Notes under the pieces: generated by a model
Database searches by the model: none
Told to the model about the DNA's origin: nothing
The model's input: the letters and a program-made list of their open reading frames with translations, nothing else
Position numbers and translations under genes: made by a program
NCBI GenBank assembly: GCA_002706085.1
Contig: PAJO01000035.1
Coordinates: 1-64,000 of the forward strand
Source of the DNA: Alcanivoracaceae bacterium
GTDB taxonomy: Bacteria; Pseudomonadota; Gammaproteobacteria; Pseudomonadales; Alcanivoracaceae
Reading direction: 5' to 3'
Length of the DNA: 64,000 nucleotides
Part shown: positions 9,542 through 18,022 of the stretch, piece after piece
Layout of the letters: every line of letters starts with the position of its first letter
Position numbering within the stretch: the stretch's first letter is position 1

Positions 9542-9904
9542 TTAGCCCAGAGCCTTGTTGATCATGGCCACCAGCTCGGCTTCCACCGGGGGTTTGACCA
9601 CATAGCCAAAGGCGCCCTGGCGTTCGCCCCAGACTTTGTCGGTCTCCTGATCCTTGGTGGTGACCAGAATCACGGGAATGCTCTCGGTGCTGGGATCGCG
9701 GGTAATCTTTCGGGTGGCCTGGAAGCCATTGAGCTCAGGCATGACCACATCCATCAGGATCAGGTCAGGTTGTTCCTGCCGGGCCATCTCGACCCCTTCC
9801 ATGCCGTTGCTGGCGGTGACGACTTCATGGCCCTGGCCCTGGACAATCTTGACCAGGTTGGTCAGTTGGGTCGGGGAGTCGTCCACCACAAGAATTTTTG
9901 CCAT
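9542..9904 (-). CDS. Single-domain response regulator, PilH/CheY-like
   Basis: A 120-residue stand-alone receiver domain. Acidic pocket DD near residues 8-9, phospho-acceptor Asp in LILMDVVMPELNG (about D52), Thr in LVTTKDQ, and the conserved Lys in VVKPP. The stretch RQEQPDLILMDVVMPELNGF, plus TTKDQETDKVWGERQGA, matches PilH, which tunes the Chp system controlling type IV pilus twitching and cAMP. No pilG, pilI or pilJ follows, so it is an isolated copy; the PilH assignment rests on similarity. SD TTGAGGAGAG. Confidence 0.8.
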   Translation of the reverse strand: MAKILVVDDSPTQLTNLVKIVQGQGHEVVTASNGMEGVEMARQEQPDLILMDVVMPELNGFQATRKITRDPSTESIPVILVTTKDQETDKVWGERQGAFGYVVKPPVEAELVAMINKALG

Positions 9905-10064
9905 CTCTTGCTCTCCTCAATGCCGACGTATTTTACGGTCCGGGTCGGCCCAATTCTGTTTTTTTATGTGTGCGGTTCAATCAATCCCGCATGATAGCAG
10001 CCAGCGGGGCAAAGGTAAGCTGTCGAATTCCGGCACCCAGGTGACGCAGAGTGTCGCCAATAGC

Positions 10065-10308
10065 AGCTACAAGCCACAAGCCTCAAGCTGCAACACGGGG
10101 GAGGTCGGTGCCATTCGTTTGGCTCCATACCCGCGTACCAAGTCTGGACTAAAGGCATTTTTACCACAGAGAGTGCAGCGCAGGCGGGATTGTCTCCGTG
10201 CCCGTTGTGGTAACCCCCTTCTTTTACGGGGGCAGGGCCGCCAGGCCCTGAACGCGGGCAGGGCAGATAATTCCGCGCCAGCCCGGCCTGCGTTGCAGCT
10301 TGTAGCTT
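10065..10308. repeat. CAAGCTA-arm element with a nested CACAGAG element
   Basis: The left arm (10065-10101) is a run of degenerate heptamers (CTACAAG, CCACAAG, CCTCAAG, CTGCAA) ending in a GC-rich edge. The right arm (10291-10308, CGTTGCAGCTTGTAGCTT) is its inverted counterpart and ends 5 bases from the RND pump stop codon. Inside, at 10162-10214, sits a second palindrome TTACCACAGAG..TTGTGGTAA. The whole interval from 9905 to 10312 holds no gene. Confidence 0.85.
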
Positions 10309-10312
10309 CCCC

Positions 10313-13300
10313 CTATCTTGTCAGGGTATGAGCACTGCGCCGGGTCCAGAACAGCAGTGGCAGCAACACCAGGGCAATCCACACCGTGGTTTTGGCCTGC
10401 TCCCAGAAAGCCAGAGCCAGAGGGTTCCCTTCAGGCCCGGCCAGCGGGGCAAAGATGGCCATCAGCAGGCCGCCCATCACTACCGCAAGCAGCCAGCGGG
10501 CAGCGCTATGGGGGGCCTGGCGGCGGCGGCGGAACAACTGCCACAGGAAAAACGCACCCAGCCCGGCCATCAGCCCCCACAGTATGCCGCCGGGTATGGC
10601 CAGCGCCAGATGCCCGGCCTGGCCCGCCGCCACGATCAGGGGCAACTTGCCCAGTACCATCAACAGCAGCCACGGGCCGAGGATCATGACCCACCACAGG
10701 TGCCCGCCCAGACCTTCCGGACCGGGTTGCTGGCGGTAGTGGACAGGGTCGAAACGCCACACCTTTCGGGCCAGTTGCCCCCAGTTAGCCGGAGCCAGTC
10801 GCTGGCCCATGCCGCGGAAGTGGTCTCGCTGTTCTTCGATGATCATCAGCATGGCCGGTACCACCAGCAAGATCAGGGCGGTGCCGAAAAACAGCCCGAA
10901 CACGATGCTGATGGCCATGGGTTTGAGGAACTGGGCCTGCAGGGAGGTCTCGAACAGCATCGGGGTCAGACCGGCTACGGTAGTGATGGAGGTCAGCAGC
11001 ACCGCCCGAAGACGCCGCACGCAGGCCTCCACAATAGCCTGAAAACGCTCCATGCCTTCGGCCACCAGTTGCTGGTAAAAACTCACCAGTACGATGGAGT
11101 CGTTGACGATAATGCCCGATAGCCCGAACAGACCCATGGCCGAGAACATGGAGAAATGGATACCAAAGGGGGCGGCGAACAGGTGGCCAATCACGGCTCC
11201 GGTGAGCCCGAAGAAAATGGCGGTCATGATTGCCAGCGGCCAGGAATACGAGCTGAATACCCAAGCCAGCACGATGTAGATAATGGCCAGGCCAAGCAGG
11301 GCGCCGGTAGCCAGATCCCGCAGGTTGTCGGCTTGTTCCTGCAGCTTGCCTTCGTAGCCGATGCCAATACCGTATTTTGCCTGCAGCTCAGGCAGGATGC
11401 CGTTGTTGAGGGTGGCAATGATTTCGTTGGCGTTGCCCTGTTCCGGGTCCAGGTCGGCGTAGATGGTCACCGCCAGTTCGCCATTGACCCGGCGCAACAG
11501 GTCTACCCCCTGGCGGGCCTCGAAGTGCACCACGTCGCGAAGTGGGATCGCTTCGCCCTGGGGGGTGATGATGGGCAGTCGCTCAATGGCGCTGAAGTGA
11601 CGGCGTTCGCTGTCGGGCAGCATGACCCGCACCTCGATCTCGTCGTCCTCTTCGTTATAGAGCTGCGCCAGGCTGCCATCAAAGGCGGCCCGCAGCTGGC
11701 CGGCCACATCATTGAGTGTCAGCCCCAGTGCGCGCCCTTGAGGGGTGAGTTGGAAGGTCAGCTGCTCCTTGCCGTAGGGCAGGTCGTCGTCCACGTTGCT
11801 GACCCCGGAAAACTGCAGAAGCCGTTCCTGCAGTTGCAGTGAGGCTTCCTTGAGTGTGGGAGCATCGGAGCCGGTCAGTTTGACTTCGATGGGCTTGCCC
11901 GGGGGGCCGGCTTCTGGTTGGGCGATGCTGAGCTGGTCCAGGCCCGGCGGCAGGGTGAGCTTGTCACGCCAGGTCTTGATCAGGGTCTCGTTGCTGATGT
12001 CTCGATCGGCGCCGACATACACTTCCACGACCAGGGTGCCGTATTCGTCGCCGAATTTGTCCTGCCTGCCACCGGGGTTGGGGAAGCCGGCGGCGGCGCC
12101 ATGGTGGCTGATGACGGTTTGCACCAGGTTTCCGCCCAGTTCTTCGTTGGCTTCGTTGAGCTTGTCTTCCAGTTGCTTGAGAAACTGGTCTACCTGTCTG
12201 CGGTCGGTGCCAGAGGAGAACTCCACCACGGCTCGCAGTTGATCACCGTCCACATTGGGGAAGAAGGTGAACTTGAGCCAGCCGGTGGAGACCATGGCCA
12301 GCGCAAGCACAAAGGCACACACCGCTGACACCGTCACCAGATGGCGGTGTCGGATGGCCCATTCCACCAGCGGGCGGAAGCGCTCCTCACGTAACTGGTC
12401 GAAGCCGTCGTCGATGCGCTTGCGCATGCCGCTGGCCTTGATCTGCACGCCTCGGAAACTGTGGTGCAAGTGACCGGGCAGGACCAGAAAACATTCCAGC
12501 AACGAGGCCAGAATCACGCAGATCATCACGAAGGGTACGTCAAAGGCAATCTTGCCCATGGCGCCACTCATCATTCCCAGAGGCAGGAAGGCGGCGATGG
12601 TGGTGGTGCTGGAGGCCACCACGGGCCAGAACATGCGCCGGGCACCGCCCAGGGCGGCACGGGTGGCGGATTCGCCTTGCTGTAAGTGCGTGAGGGTGTC
12701 TTCGCCGACCACAATGGCATCGTCGACAATAATCCCCAGGGCCAGGATCAGACCGAACAGACTGATCATGTTGATGGTGCCGCCAAACAGCCAGACCAGA
12801 CCCAGTGTTGCCATGAACGAAACGGGAATGCCCAGCATCACCCACCAGGCAACCCGGGCATTAAGGAAAAAGTAGAGGGTCGCAACCACCAGTAGCAGAC
12901 CCGAAATGCCGTTCCAGAGAAGGGTGGAAATCCGTTCTTCCACCAGCTTCCAAGCCTCGAAATAGAACGTCATTTTCACCCCCTCCGGGAGGGTGTGCTG
13001 GTACTGATCGCCCCACGCGTGCACCTTTTCTGCCAGGCCCAGCATGTCGCCGTCTTCGCCGCGCATGACCTGCAGTTCAATAGCCGGGCTACCCTGATAG
13101 GTCAGGGTGGCCTGATCATCCCGGGGGCGGCGCTCGATAATGGCCACGTCCCCCAGTGATAGCTGCTGACCGTCGGCTGTGGTGAGCAGGGGCAGCTCGG
13201 CAAAGGTTTTTTCGTCGCGCCGCTGGCCCAGTGCTCGTAGCTGTTTGGCCGCATCGTCCCGGCCAACGGTGCCAGCGGGCGTATCCTGACTGAAATTGCG

Positions 13301-13921
13301 AACCTTGTTGCTGATCTCGCCCAGCGTCATGCGCAGATCGTGGAGGGTGCCGGCAGGGATCTGGATCGCCATTTCTTCTTCGGGAAGGCCAATGAATTCG
13401 ACCTTGCCGATCCCCAGCGCCAGCAGCTCGTCTTCCATCTTGCGCACCAGGGGACGCAGTTCTTCCAGAGTGCCGTTTTGAGTGGAAACGAGAATCGAGG
13501 TGACCAGCGAATAGTTGGTGATTTTCTGGATCACCGGCCGCTCGGCATCCTGGGGCAGGTTGCGTACTGAGTCGATGCGCTGGCGCACATCATCCAGTGC
13601 CAGTCCAAGGTCGGTGCCATCCTCAAGCTCGATGAACAGCAGTGACATGCCTTGCTGGGAGCGGGCGATCAATTTCTTGGTGTTGGGCAGGGTGCGAATG
13701 GCCTGCTCAACCGGGATGGTGATGGAGCGTTGAATATCCTCCGGGCTGGCCCCTCGCCAGGGAATGGATACCGAGATGAAATCGAATTCGAAGTTCGGGA
13801 ACAGCTGGGTATTCAGCCGCATCAATCCCAGCCCGCCGAGCAGCAGCATCAGGATCATTAACAGGTTGGCGGCAACCTTGTGTTCGGTGAAGCTGGCGAT
13901 CAGACCGCGAGATTCGCTCAC
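10313..13921 (-). CDS. RND efflux transporter, AcrB/HAE-like, with C-terminal membrane extension
   Basis: A 1202-residue inner-membrane proton-driven pump subunit. The usual RND architecture (first TM at about 15-35, periplasmic loop, TM2-6, second loop, TM8-12) is complete. Charged residues in TM4 are seen in LGIIVDDAIVVGEDTL, and the second repeat has SGIIVNDSIVLVSFY. Beyond about residue 1035 there is an added tail with about four extra hydrophobic segments not found in AcrB (about 1050 residues). Its start overlaps the adaptor gene by 4 bases, so the adaptor is cotranscribed first. Substrates unknown. Confidence 0.9.
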   Translation of the reverse strand: MSESRGLIASFTEHKVAANLLMILMLLLGGLGLMRLNTQLFPNFEFDFISVSIPWRGASPEDIQRSITIPVEQAIRTLPNTKKLIARSQQGMSLLFIELEDGTDLGLALDDVRQRIDSVRNLPQDAERPVIQKITNYSLVTSILVSTQNGTLEELRPLVRKMEDELLALGIGKVEFIGLPEEEMAIQIPAGTLHDLRMTLGEISNKVRNFSQDTPAGTVGRDDAAKQLRALGQRRDEKTFAELPLLTTADGQQLSLGDVAIIERRPRDDQATLTYQGSPAIELQVMRGEDGDMLGLAEKVHAWGDQYQHTLPEGVKMTFYFEAWKLVEERISTLLWNGISGLLLVVATLYFFLNARVAWWVMLGIPVSFMATLGLVWLFGGTINMISLFGLILALGIIVDDAIVVGEDTLTHLQQGESATRAALGGARRMFWPVVASSTTTIAAFLPLGMMSGAMGKIAFDVPFVMICVILASLLECFLVLPGHLHHSFRGVQIKASGMRKRIDDGFDQLREERFRPLVEWAIRHRHLVTVSAVCAFVLALAMVSTGWLKFTFFPNVDGDQLRAVVEFSSGTDRRQVDQFLKQLEDKLNEANEELGGNLVQTVISHHGAAAGFPNPGGRQDKFGDEYGTLVVEVYVGADRDISNETLIKTWRDKLTLPPGLDQLSIAQPEAGPPGKPIEVKLTGSDAPTLKEASLQLQERLLQFSGVSNVDDDLPYGKEQLTFQLTPQGRALGLTLNDVAGQLRAAFDGSLAQLYNEEDDEIEVRVMLPDSERRHFSAIERLPIITPQGEAIPLRDVVHFEARQGVDLLRRVNGELAVTIYADLDPEQGNANEIIATLNNGILPELQAKYGIGIGYEGKLQEQADNLRDLATGALLGLAIIYIVLAWVFSSYSWPLAIMTAIFFGLTGAVIGHLFAAPFGIHFSMFSAMGLFGLSGIIVNDSIVLVSFYQQLVAEGMERFQAIVEACVRRLRAVLLTSITTVAGLTPMLFETSLQAQFLKPMAISIVFGLFFGTALILLVVPAMLMIIEEQRDHFRGMGQRLAPANWGQLARKVWRFDPVHYRQQPGPEGLGGHLWWVMILGPWLLLMVLGKLPLIVAAGQAGHLALAIPGGILWGLMAGLGAFFLWQLFRRRRQAPHSAARWLLAVVMGGLLMAIFAPLAGPEGNPLALAFWEQAKTTVWIALVLLPLLFWTRRSAHTLTR

Positions 13922-15225
13922 GGTGCCTCTCCTGCTGCGTCACTGGCTGCAGGAGCCTGGGTGGGTTTGTCCGCATTGCTGCCGGGAGCCGGCTGCGGGT
14001 CCACAGGCAGCCCCACAATGGCCTGGGGAAGCTGGGTCACCAACACGCGCTCTCCCCCCTGGAGTTCGGGCGCCTTGAGTAGCAACAAGGATGTCTCACC
14101 GTCCATGGCTTCACCGACAATGCTGGCCGGGGTGCGTTGTAGACGATTGTCGTTGTCGATGAGGTAAAGCCGGTTCAGCCCATAGAGCGCCGTCGCGGGC
14201 AGGGCCAGCAAATTCTCTCTGGCTGGCAAGGTGAGAGTAATGGTAATGGGTCTGCCCAGTGCCGCAGACGGGACGCCACCGGCAAATTCAAACAAGCCAT
14301 CGATGCCGCCCCGGGCGTCAGCGGCGTCACCGGCGAGGCGTTTCAGGTTGAGTGACAGGGTGCGGCCTTCCAGTGTGGTGCTGGCGGTCAATGCGCCCTG
14401 CAGCAACCCGTCGCGAACGGCGGGAAGGTGGCGCTCGGGAATCTGCGCGCGCACTTCCAGTTCGGTATCGGCAAACAGGCTGATCAGGGGTTCACCGGGG
14501 CGCACCCGCTCGCCGGGGGCCACGGCCACATTGGTAATGGTGCCATCAAAGGGCGCCATCACACGGGTGCGAGCCAGATCAATTTCCGCTTGCTTGAGTT
14601 GAGCCTCGGCACTGGCAAGGCGGGCTTCCATTCGGGCCAGTTCATTGCGGTAATCGCTGACGCTGAGCTGACGCTGGGCAAGAGACAGGTCCGCGCGGGC
14701 CTTGGCTTCTTCTGCTTCGTCCAGCTGGGTTTGGGAGACCAGTTTCTTGCCGCGCAGCGATTCCAGTCGCTCCAGATTGTTGGCAGCCAGTTGTGCCAGC
14801 TTTTGTTCCAGCGCCAGGTTTTCCTTGTCGCTATCGAAGCGTAATCGGGTGGTCTGCAATTGGGCCTTGGCCTCGTCGCGGCTGGCTTTGGCACGGTCAC
14901 GGGCGAGGGCGGTTTCGGTGTCGTCCAGCTGGATCAGCAGGTCGCCCTCGCTGACCCGGTTGCCCGAGCGCACCGGGATGTCGGCTACATTGGCAGTTAC
15001 CACGGCGGTCAGGCTGGCGGCGCGAGGGGACTGGACGCGGCCGAATAACTGGATCTGGGGTGAACGGGAGGCAGGTTCTGCCAACACAAAACGCACCCGG
15101 TCGTGGTGTTCAGTGACATCGCGGGTTTCTGCGGCGGGCTTGAAGACCGACAGCAAAACAATGACAAAGACGGTGCCCAGGACGACACGGGCAACCGGTG
15201 GAATCTGTTTGAGGCGCTCTCGCAA
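13918..15225 (-). CDS. RND periplasmic adaptor (membrane fusion protein)
   Basis: A 435-residue protein: N-terminal membrane anchor (about residues 12-30), lipoyl/barrel-sandwich halves (ANVADIPVRSGNRVSEGDLLI and VMAPFDGTITNVAVAPGERV) separated by a long coiled coil (about 115-220), then beta-barrel and membrane-proximal domains. The C-tail is Ala/Pro-rich. It bridges the pump to an outer-membrane channel; no TolC-type gene is nearby. The start is a TTG (15225) with SD AAGGGA; no ATG or GTG fits better. A Fur-like box lies 13 bases upstream of it. Confidence 0.88.
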   Translation of the reverse strand: MRERLKQIPPVARVVLGTVFVIVLLSVFKPAAETRDVTEHHDRVRFVLAEPASRSPQIQLFGRVQSPRAASLTAVVTANVADIPVRSGNRVSEGDLLIQLDDTETALARDRAKASRDEAKAQLQTTRLRFDSDKENLALEQKLAQLAANNLERLESLRGKKLVSQTQLDEAEEAKARADLSLAQRQLSVSDYRNELARMEARLASAEAQLKQAEIDLARTRVMAPFDGTITNVAVAPGERVRPGEPLISLFADTELEVRAQIPERHLPAVRDGLLQGALTASTTLEGRTLSLNLKRLAGDAADARGGIDGLFEFAGGVPSAALGRPITITLTLPARENLLALPATALYGLNRLYLIDNDNRLQRTPASIVGEAMDGETSLLLLKAPELQGGERVLVTQLPQAIVGLPVDPQPAPGSNADKPTQAPAASDAAGEAP

Positions 15226-15237
15226 GGTGAATCCCTT

Positions 15238-15256
15238 ATCGATAATGATTCTCAGG
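15238..15256 (-). promoter_or_regulatory. Fur-like operator upstream of the RND operon
   Basis: On the minus strand this reads GAGAATCATTATC, matching 12 of the 13 right-hand positions of the 19-bp Fur consensus (about 13 of 19 overall). It sits just upstream of the adaptor start codon, where bound Fur would block expression. Iron control of this pump is an inference from this match only. Confidence 0.5.
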
Positions 15257-15470
15257 TGGCGTACTGTAGCGACTTTCTCAAGGGGCGCCTAGAGCGTGTT
15301 GCGCGGCTTGCCCATGATCCATCATCCCGCCACGGCAATGTTTTTATACAATCTGGTCAGGCCATTTTCTTGCACGTTCACTGCATAATGCGTAAATCAG
15401 ACCCTGAATTTCCTGAAAATAGCTGATTTCATTGCCTGCGCCAGTGTTGGACGGGCTATCGGGAGGACCA

Positions 15471-16181
15471 GTGAGCGACCAACAAGACAAGATCCTCGTT
15501 GTAGATGACGATGCGCGCCTGCGCAGCCTGCTGCAACGGTTCCTTGAAGAAGCCGGTTATGCCGTCAAGGCGGTGGGCGATGCCGAACAAATGGATCGCG
15601 CCCTGTCCCGTGAAATCTATTCACTGATGGTACTGGATTTGATGTTGCCGGGCGAAGACGGCCTGTCGATTTGTCGACGCCTTCGGGAGGCGGAGAACGC
15701 CATGCCGATCATCATGCTCACCGCCAAGGGGGACGATGCCGAGCGTATCGAAGGGCTCGATGCGGGAGCGGACGATTATCTGCCCAAGCCATTCAATCCC
15801 CGTGAACTGGATGCCCGTATCCGCGCGGTACTGCGTCGGCATATCCGCGAAGTGCCGGGGGCGCCGAGCAAGGAAGAGGGGCGAGTGACCTTCGGCCCCT
15901 GGGAGCTGGATCTGGCTAACCGTACCCTGGCCCGGGAAGGGGATCCGCAGGGGCTGACCACCGGCGAATTCGCAGTGCTCAAGGCGCTGGTACAAAATCC
16001 CCGCGAACCACTGACCCGTGACAAGCTCATGAGTCTGGCTCGTGGTCGCGAATGGTCAGCCATGGAGCGCTCCATTGACGTCCAGGTATCCCGTTTGCGT
16101 CGCCTGTTGGAAGACGATCCTTCCAAGCCCCGTTATATCCAGACGGTGTGGGGTGTGGGCTATGTGTTTGTGCCGGATTAA
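15471..16181 (+). CDS. ompR: Response regulator OmpR
   Basis: A 236-residue regulator started at GTG 15471, preceded by SD GGGAGGA; upstream in-frame codons lack an SD. The receiver domain (about 5-120) has the DDD acidic pocket at 12-14, phospho-acceptor Asp56 in VLDLMLPGEDGLS and Lys in DYLPKPFNPREL. The winged-helix DNA-binding domain is at about 140-235 (LTTGEFAVLKALVQNPREPLTRDKLM, VSRLRRLLEDDP). Similarity to E. coli OmpR is strong through the receiver (AEQMDRALSRE). It probably forms an operon with envZ 94 bases downstream and responds to osmotic or envelope signals. Confidence 0.93.
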   Translation: MSDQQDKILVVDDDARLRSLLQRFLEEAGYAVKAVGDAEQMDRALSREIYSLMVLDLMLPGEDGLSICRRLREAENAMPIIMLTAKGDDAERIEGLDAGADDYLPKPFNPRELDARIRAVLRRHIREVPGAPSKEEGRVTFGPWELDLANRTLAREGDPQGLTTGEFAVLKALVQNPREPLTRDKLMSLARGREWSAMERSIDVQVSRLRRLLEDDPSKPRYIQTVWGVGYVFVPD

Positions 16182-16275
16182 AAGGCGCGTGCACGCAACA
16201 CGCCTGCACGCTTTCACGCGAAAAGCGTAGGATGGCCTTTCCTGTTTTTTCTTTTTTGCGTGCCAGCGAGCCGTT

Positions 16276-17592
16276 ATGAAATTCTACCCCCGCACTGCCT
16301 TCGTCCGTTCTGCCATCGTGGTGGGTCTGGTGATCGGTATCAGTCAGGCGCTTACGTTGTGGTTCTTTGCCCGCAATGCCTACCTGCCCGGAATCCGTGA
16401 GTATGCCCGGCTCACGGTGCTGCAGGCAGAGCTGGCATTTAGCGCCGAGGGGCAGGATGACAATCGTCTGGCAGGGCGCCTGGCCAATGCCACCAGCATC
16501 GAAGTGGCACAACCGCAGAACCTGCATGAGGGAACCATGCTGCTGTCGCAGCCAGTGGTCAGTCGCTTTCGAGAAGAGTTGGAAGAGCGTCTCAACGAAA
16601 CGGTCACCGTCAGGTTGGAAGACAGTCGCCAGCCGGTATTGTGGGTCAGTGCCCCCTCGTTTGAAGGGCGCTGGCTACGGGTGCCGATGGAATTCTTCCG
16701 TGACTATGACCGCTATCTGTTACTGGGCTGGGGGGTGACCGTCCCGCTGCTGGCGATCATTGGTGGTTTGCTGATTGCGCGGGGGCTCAACCTGCCGCTA
16801 CGGCGTCTTGCCCGGGTTGCGCTGAAAGTAGGTCGGGGAGAAGCGGTGCCGGTGCTGGACACCAGCATCGGTCCGGAAGAAATCCAGACGGTGAATACGG
16901 CGTTCAACCGGATGACCAGCGATCTGCAACAGGCCCAGCGTGATCGTGCCCTGTTGCTCGCCGGGGTGTCACATGATCTGCGCACCCCGCTGACCCGTCT
17001 TCGCCTGTCGGCGGAATTCATGCAGGACGAAGAGCTGGCCAAAGGCATCATCGAAGACATCGAAGACATGGATGCCATCCTCGATCAGTTTATTTCCTTC
17101 ATTCGTGATGGTGCAGACGAGCAGCCGGATTTTGAAAATCTCAATGCATTGATCCACGAGGTGGCGGGGAAATACCCTGCCGAGCAAATTCGTTTTGCAC
17201 TGGCCGACCTGCCGAGGCTGATGCTGAAACGACTGACGGTAAAACGGATGTTGGCCAACCTGATCGGCAATGCGCTCAAGTACGGCGCCTCGCCGGTGGA
17301 TATTCGCACGGTAGTCAATGATAACGTGGTGGTGTTGTCAGTGCGGGATCACGGCAAAGGGGTCCGGGAGGAAGATATTCCCCTGCTGCTGCAGCCTTTC
17401 TCCCGTGGTGAAAAAGCCCGGACCTTGAGTGGCAGCGGTCTGGGCCTGGCGATCGTGAAACGGATCGTGGATATGCATCACGGCGAGATTCGTCTGGCGA
17501 ACCATGAGCATGGAGGTTTGTTGGTGGAAATTCGTTTTCCTGTCACCGGCAAATTTGTGCAACCGGTGCCGCTGTCGGCTGGTGTGCGTTAG
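16276..17592 (+). CDS. envZ: Sensor histidine kinase EnvZ
   Basis: A 438-residue inner-membrane kinase. TM1 at about 13-36, a periplasmic domain (about 37-150), TM2 at about 155-175, HAMP (about 175-228), DHp domain with phospho-acceptor His233 in [20 protein letters not shown], and a HATPase domain with N box ([13 protein letters not shown]) and G boxes ([31 protein letters not shown]). The periplasmic sensor is divergent. It phosphorylates and dephosphorylates the OmpR encoded upstream. Confidence 0.93.
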   Translation: MKFYPRTAFVRSAIVVGLVIGISQALTLWFFARNAYLPGIREYARLTVLQAELAFSAEGQDDNRLAGRLANATSIEVAQPQNLHEGTMLLSQPVVSRFREELEERLNETVTVRLEDSRQPVLWVSAPSFEGRWLRVPMEFFRDYDRYLLLGWGVTVPLLAIIGGLLIARGLNLPLRRLARVALKVGRGEAVPVLDTSIGPEEIQTVNTAFNRMTSDLQQAQRDRALLLAGVSHDLRTPLTRLRLSAEFMQDEELAKGIIEDIEDMDAILDQFISFIRDGADEQPDFENLNALIHEVAGKYPAEQIRFALADLPRLMLKRLTVKRMLANLIGNALKYGASPVDIRTVVNDNVVVLSVRDHGKGVREEDIPLLLQPFSRGEKARTLSGSGLGLAIVKRIVDMHHGEIRLANHEHGGLLVEIRFPVTGKFVQPVPLSAGVR

Positions 17593-17837
17593 CTGCGGCA
17601 GGCGGTTACAAAAAACTGCATTTTGTGCGTGCCAGTGTGGACTGGTGCACAGTTTCAGGGCGCTGCGAGGCGCATGCTGTTTTACAAATTTTACGAGGAG
17701 GCAGGGACGCCGCCTCCTGGGTGTGCAGGCTGTCTGGCGGCATGCTACACCGGGTAATCGCTGACAATAAAAGTGATCAGGCCTAGCCGGGACACACCGG
17801 CAGGCCAAACAACAAAAGGAATTGGGAGAGCGCCATC

Positions 17838-17876
17838 ATGAAGACCCGTCTGTTGCCTGTGCGGCATTTTCATTAA
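17838..17876 (+). CDS. 12-residue leader-like peptide
   Basis: ATG at 17838 to TAA at 17876, encoding MKTRLLPVRHFH, with SD-like AAGGAATTGGGAGAG just upstream. Its basic, His-ending sequence recalls regulatory leader peptides, but it has no run of a single amino acid that would point to a particular biosynthetic attenuator. It sits inside the structured RNA described at 17780-18001. Translation is inferred from SD and context only. Confidence 0.5.
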   Translation: MKTRLLPVRHFH

Positions 17877-17971
17877 CGACCCATCGCTGACTTCTCAAGA
17901 GTGTGTGTCAATGGCACCACTGTGTTGAGATGCCGATAACCTGTTGCCAATGGACTTGGCGACAGGTCGTT

Positions 17972-18001
17972 GGGCCGCACTCCTCGTGCGGCCCTTTTTT
18001 T
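17972..18001 (+). terminator. Rho-independent terminator of the small RNA
   Basis: Stem GGGCCGCAC / GTGCGGCCC (17972-17980 and 17986-17994) with loop TCCTC and seven T residues. It could also stop the envZ transcript, although that gene ends about 380 bases upstream. Confidence 0.93.
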
Positions 18002-18022
18002 GGTCTGCCTGCTGGTGGGCTG

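Larger units (their letters stand above)
17780..18001 (+). ncRNA. Orphan structured small RNA with leader-like ORF
   Basis: I see, in order: a 5' hairpin (GGCCT-GCCGG / CCGGC-AGGCC, about 17780-17806); an A-rich single strand with AACAACAA (17808-17815); an SD and a 12-codon ORF (17838-17876); an interrupted stem CTCAA..AGTG / CACT..TTGAG (about 17895-17930); a near-perfect 12-bp hairpin (17939-17950 / 17956-17967) with GGA in its loop; and a textbook terminator. No plus-strand gene follows, so this is not an attenuator for a neighbouring gene. AACAACAA matches the AAnAAnAA motif bound by Hfq/Crc in pseudomonads. The 5' end is a guess; I cannot assign a known family. Confidence 0.7.

Noticed and set aside
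15300-15470. A sigma-70 promoter for ompR (TTGCAC..CATAAT)
   Set aside because: The hexamers are only 8 bp apart, so they do not form a usable promoter; I cannot place another with confidence.
17593-17780. A further gene or tRNA after envZ
   Set aside because: No cloverleaf, no frame with an SD, nothing recognisable before the small RNA.
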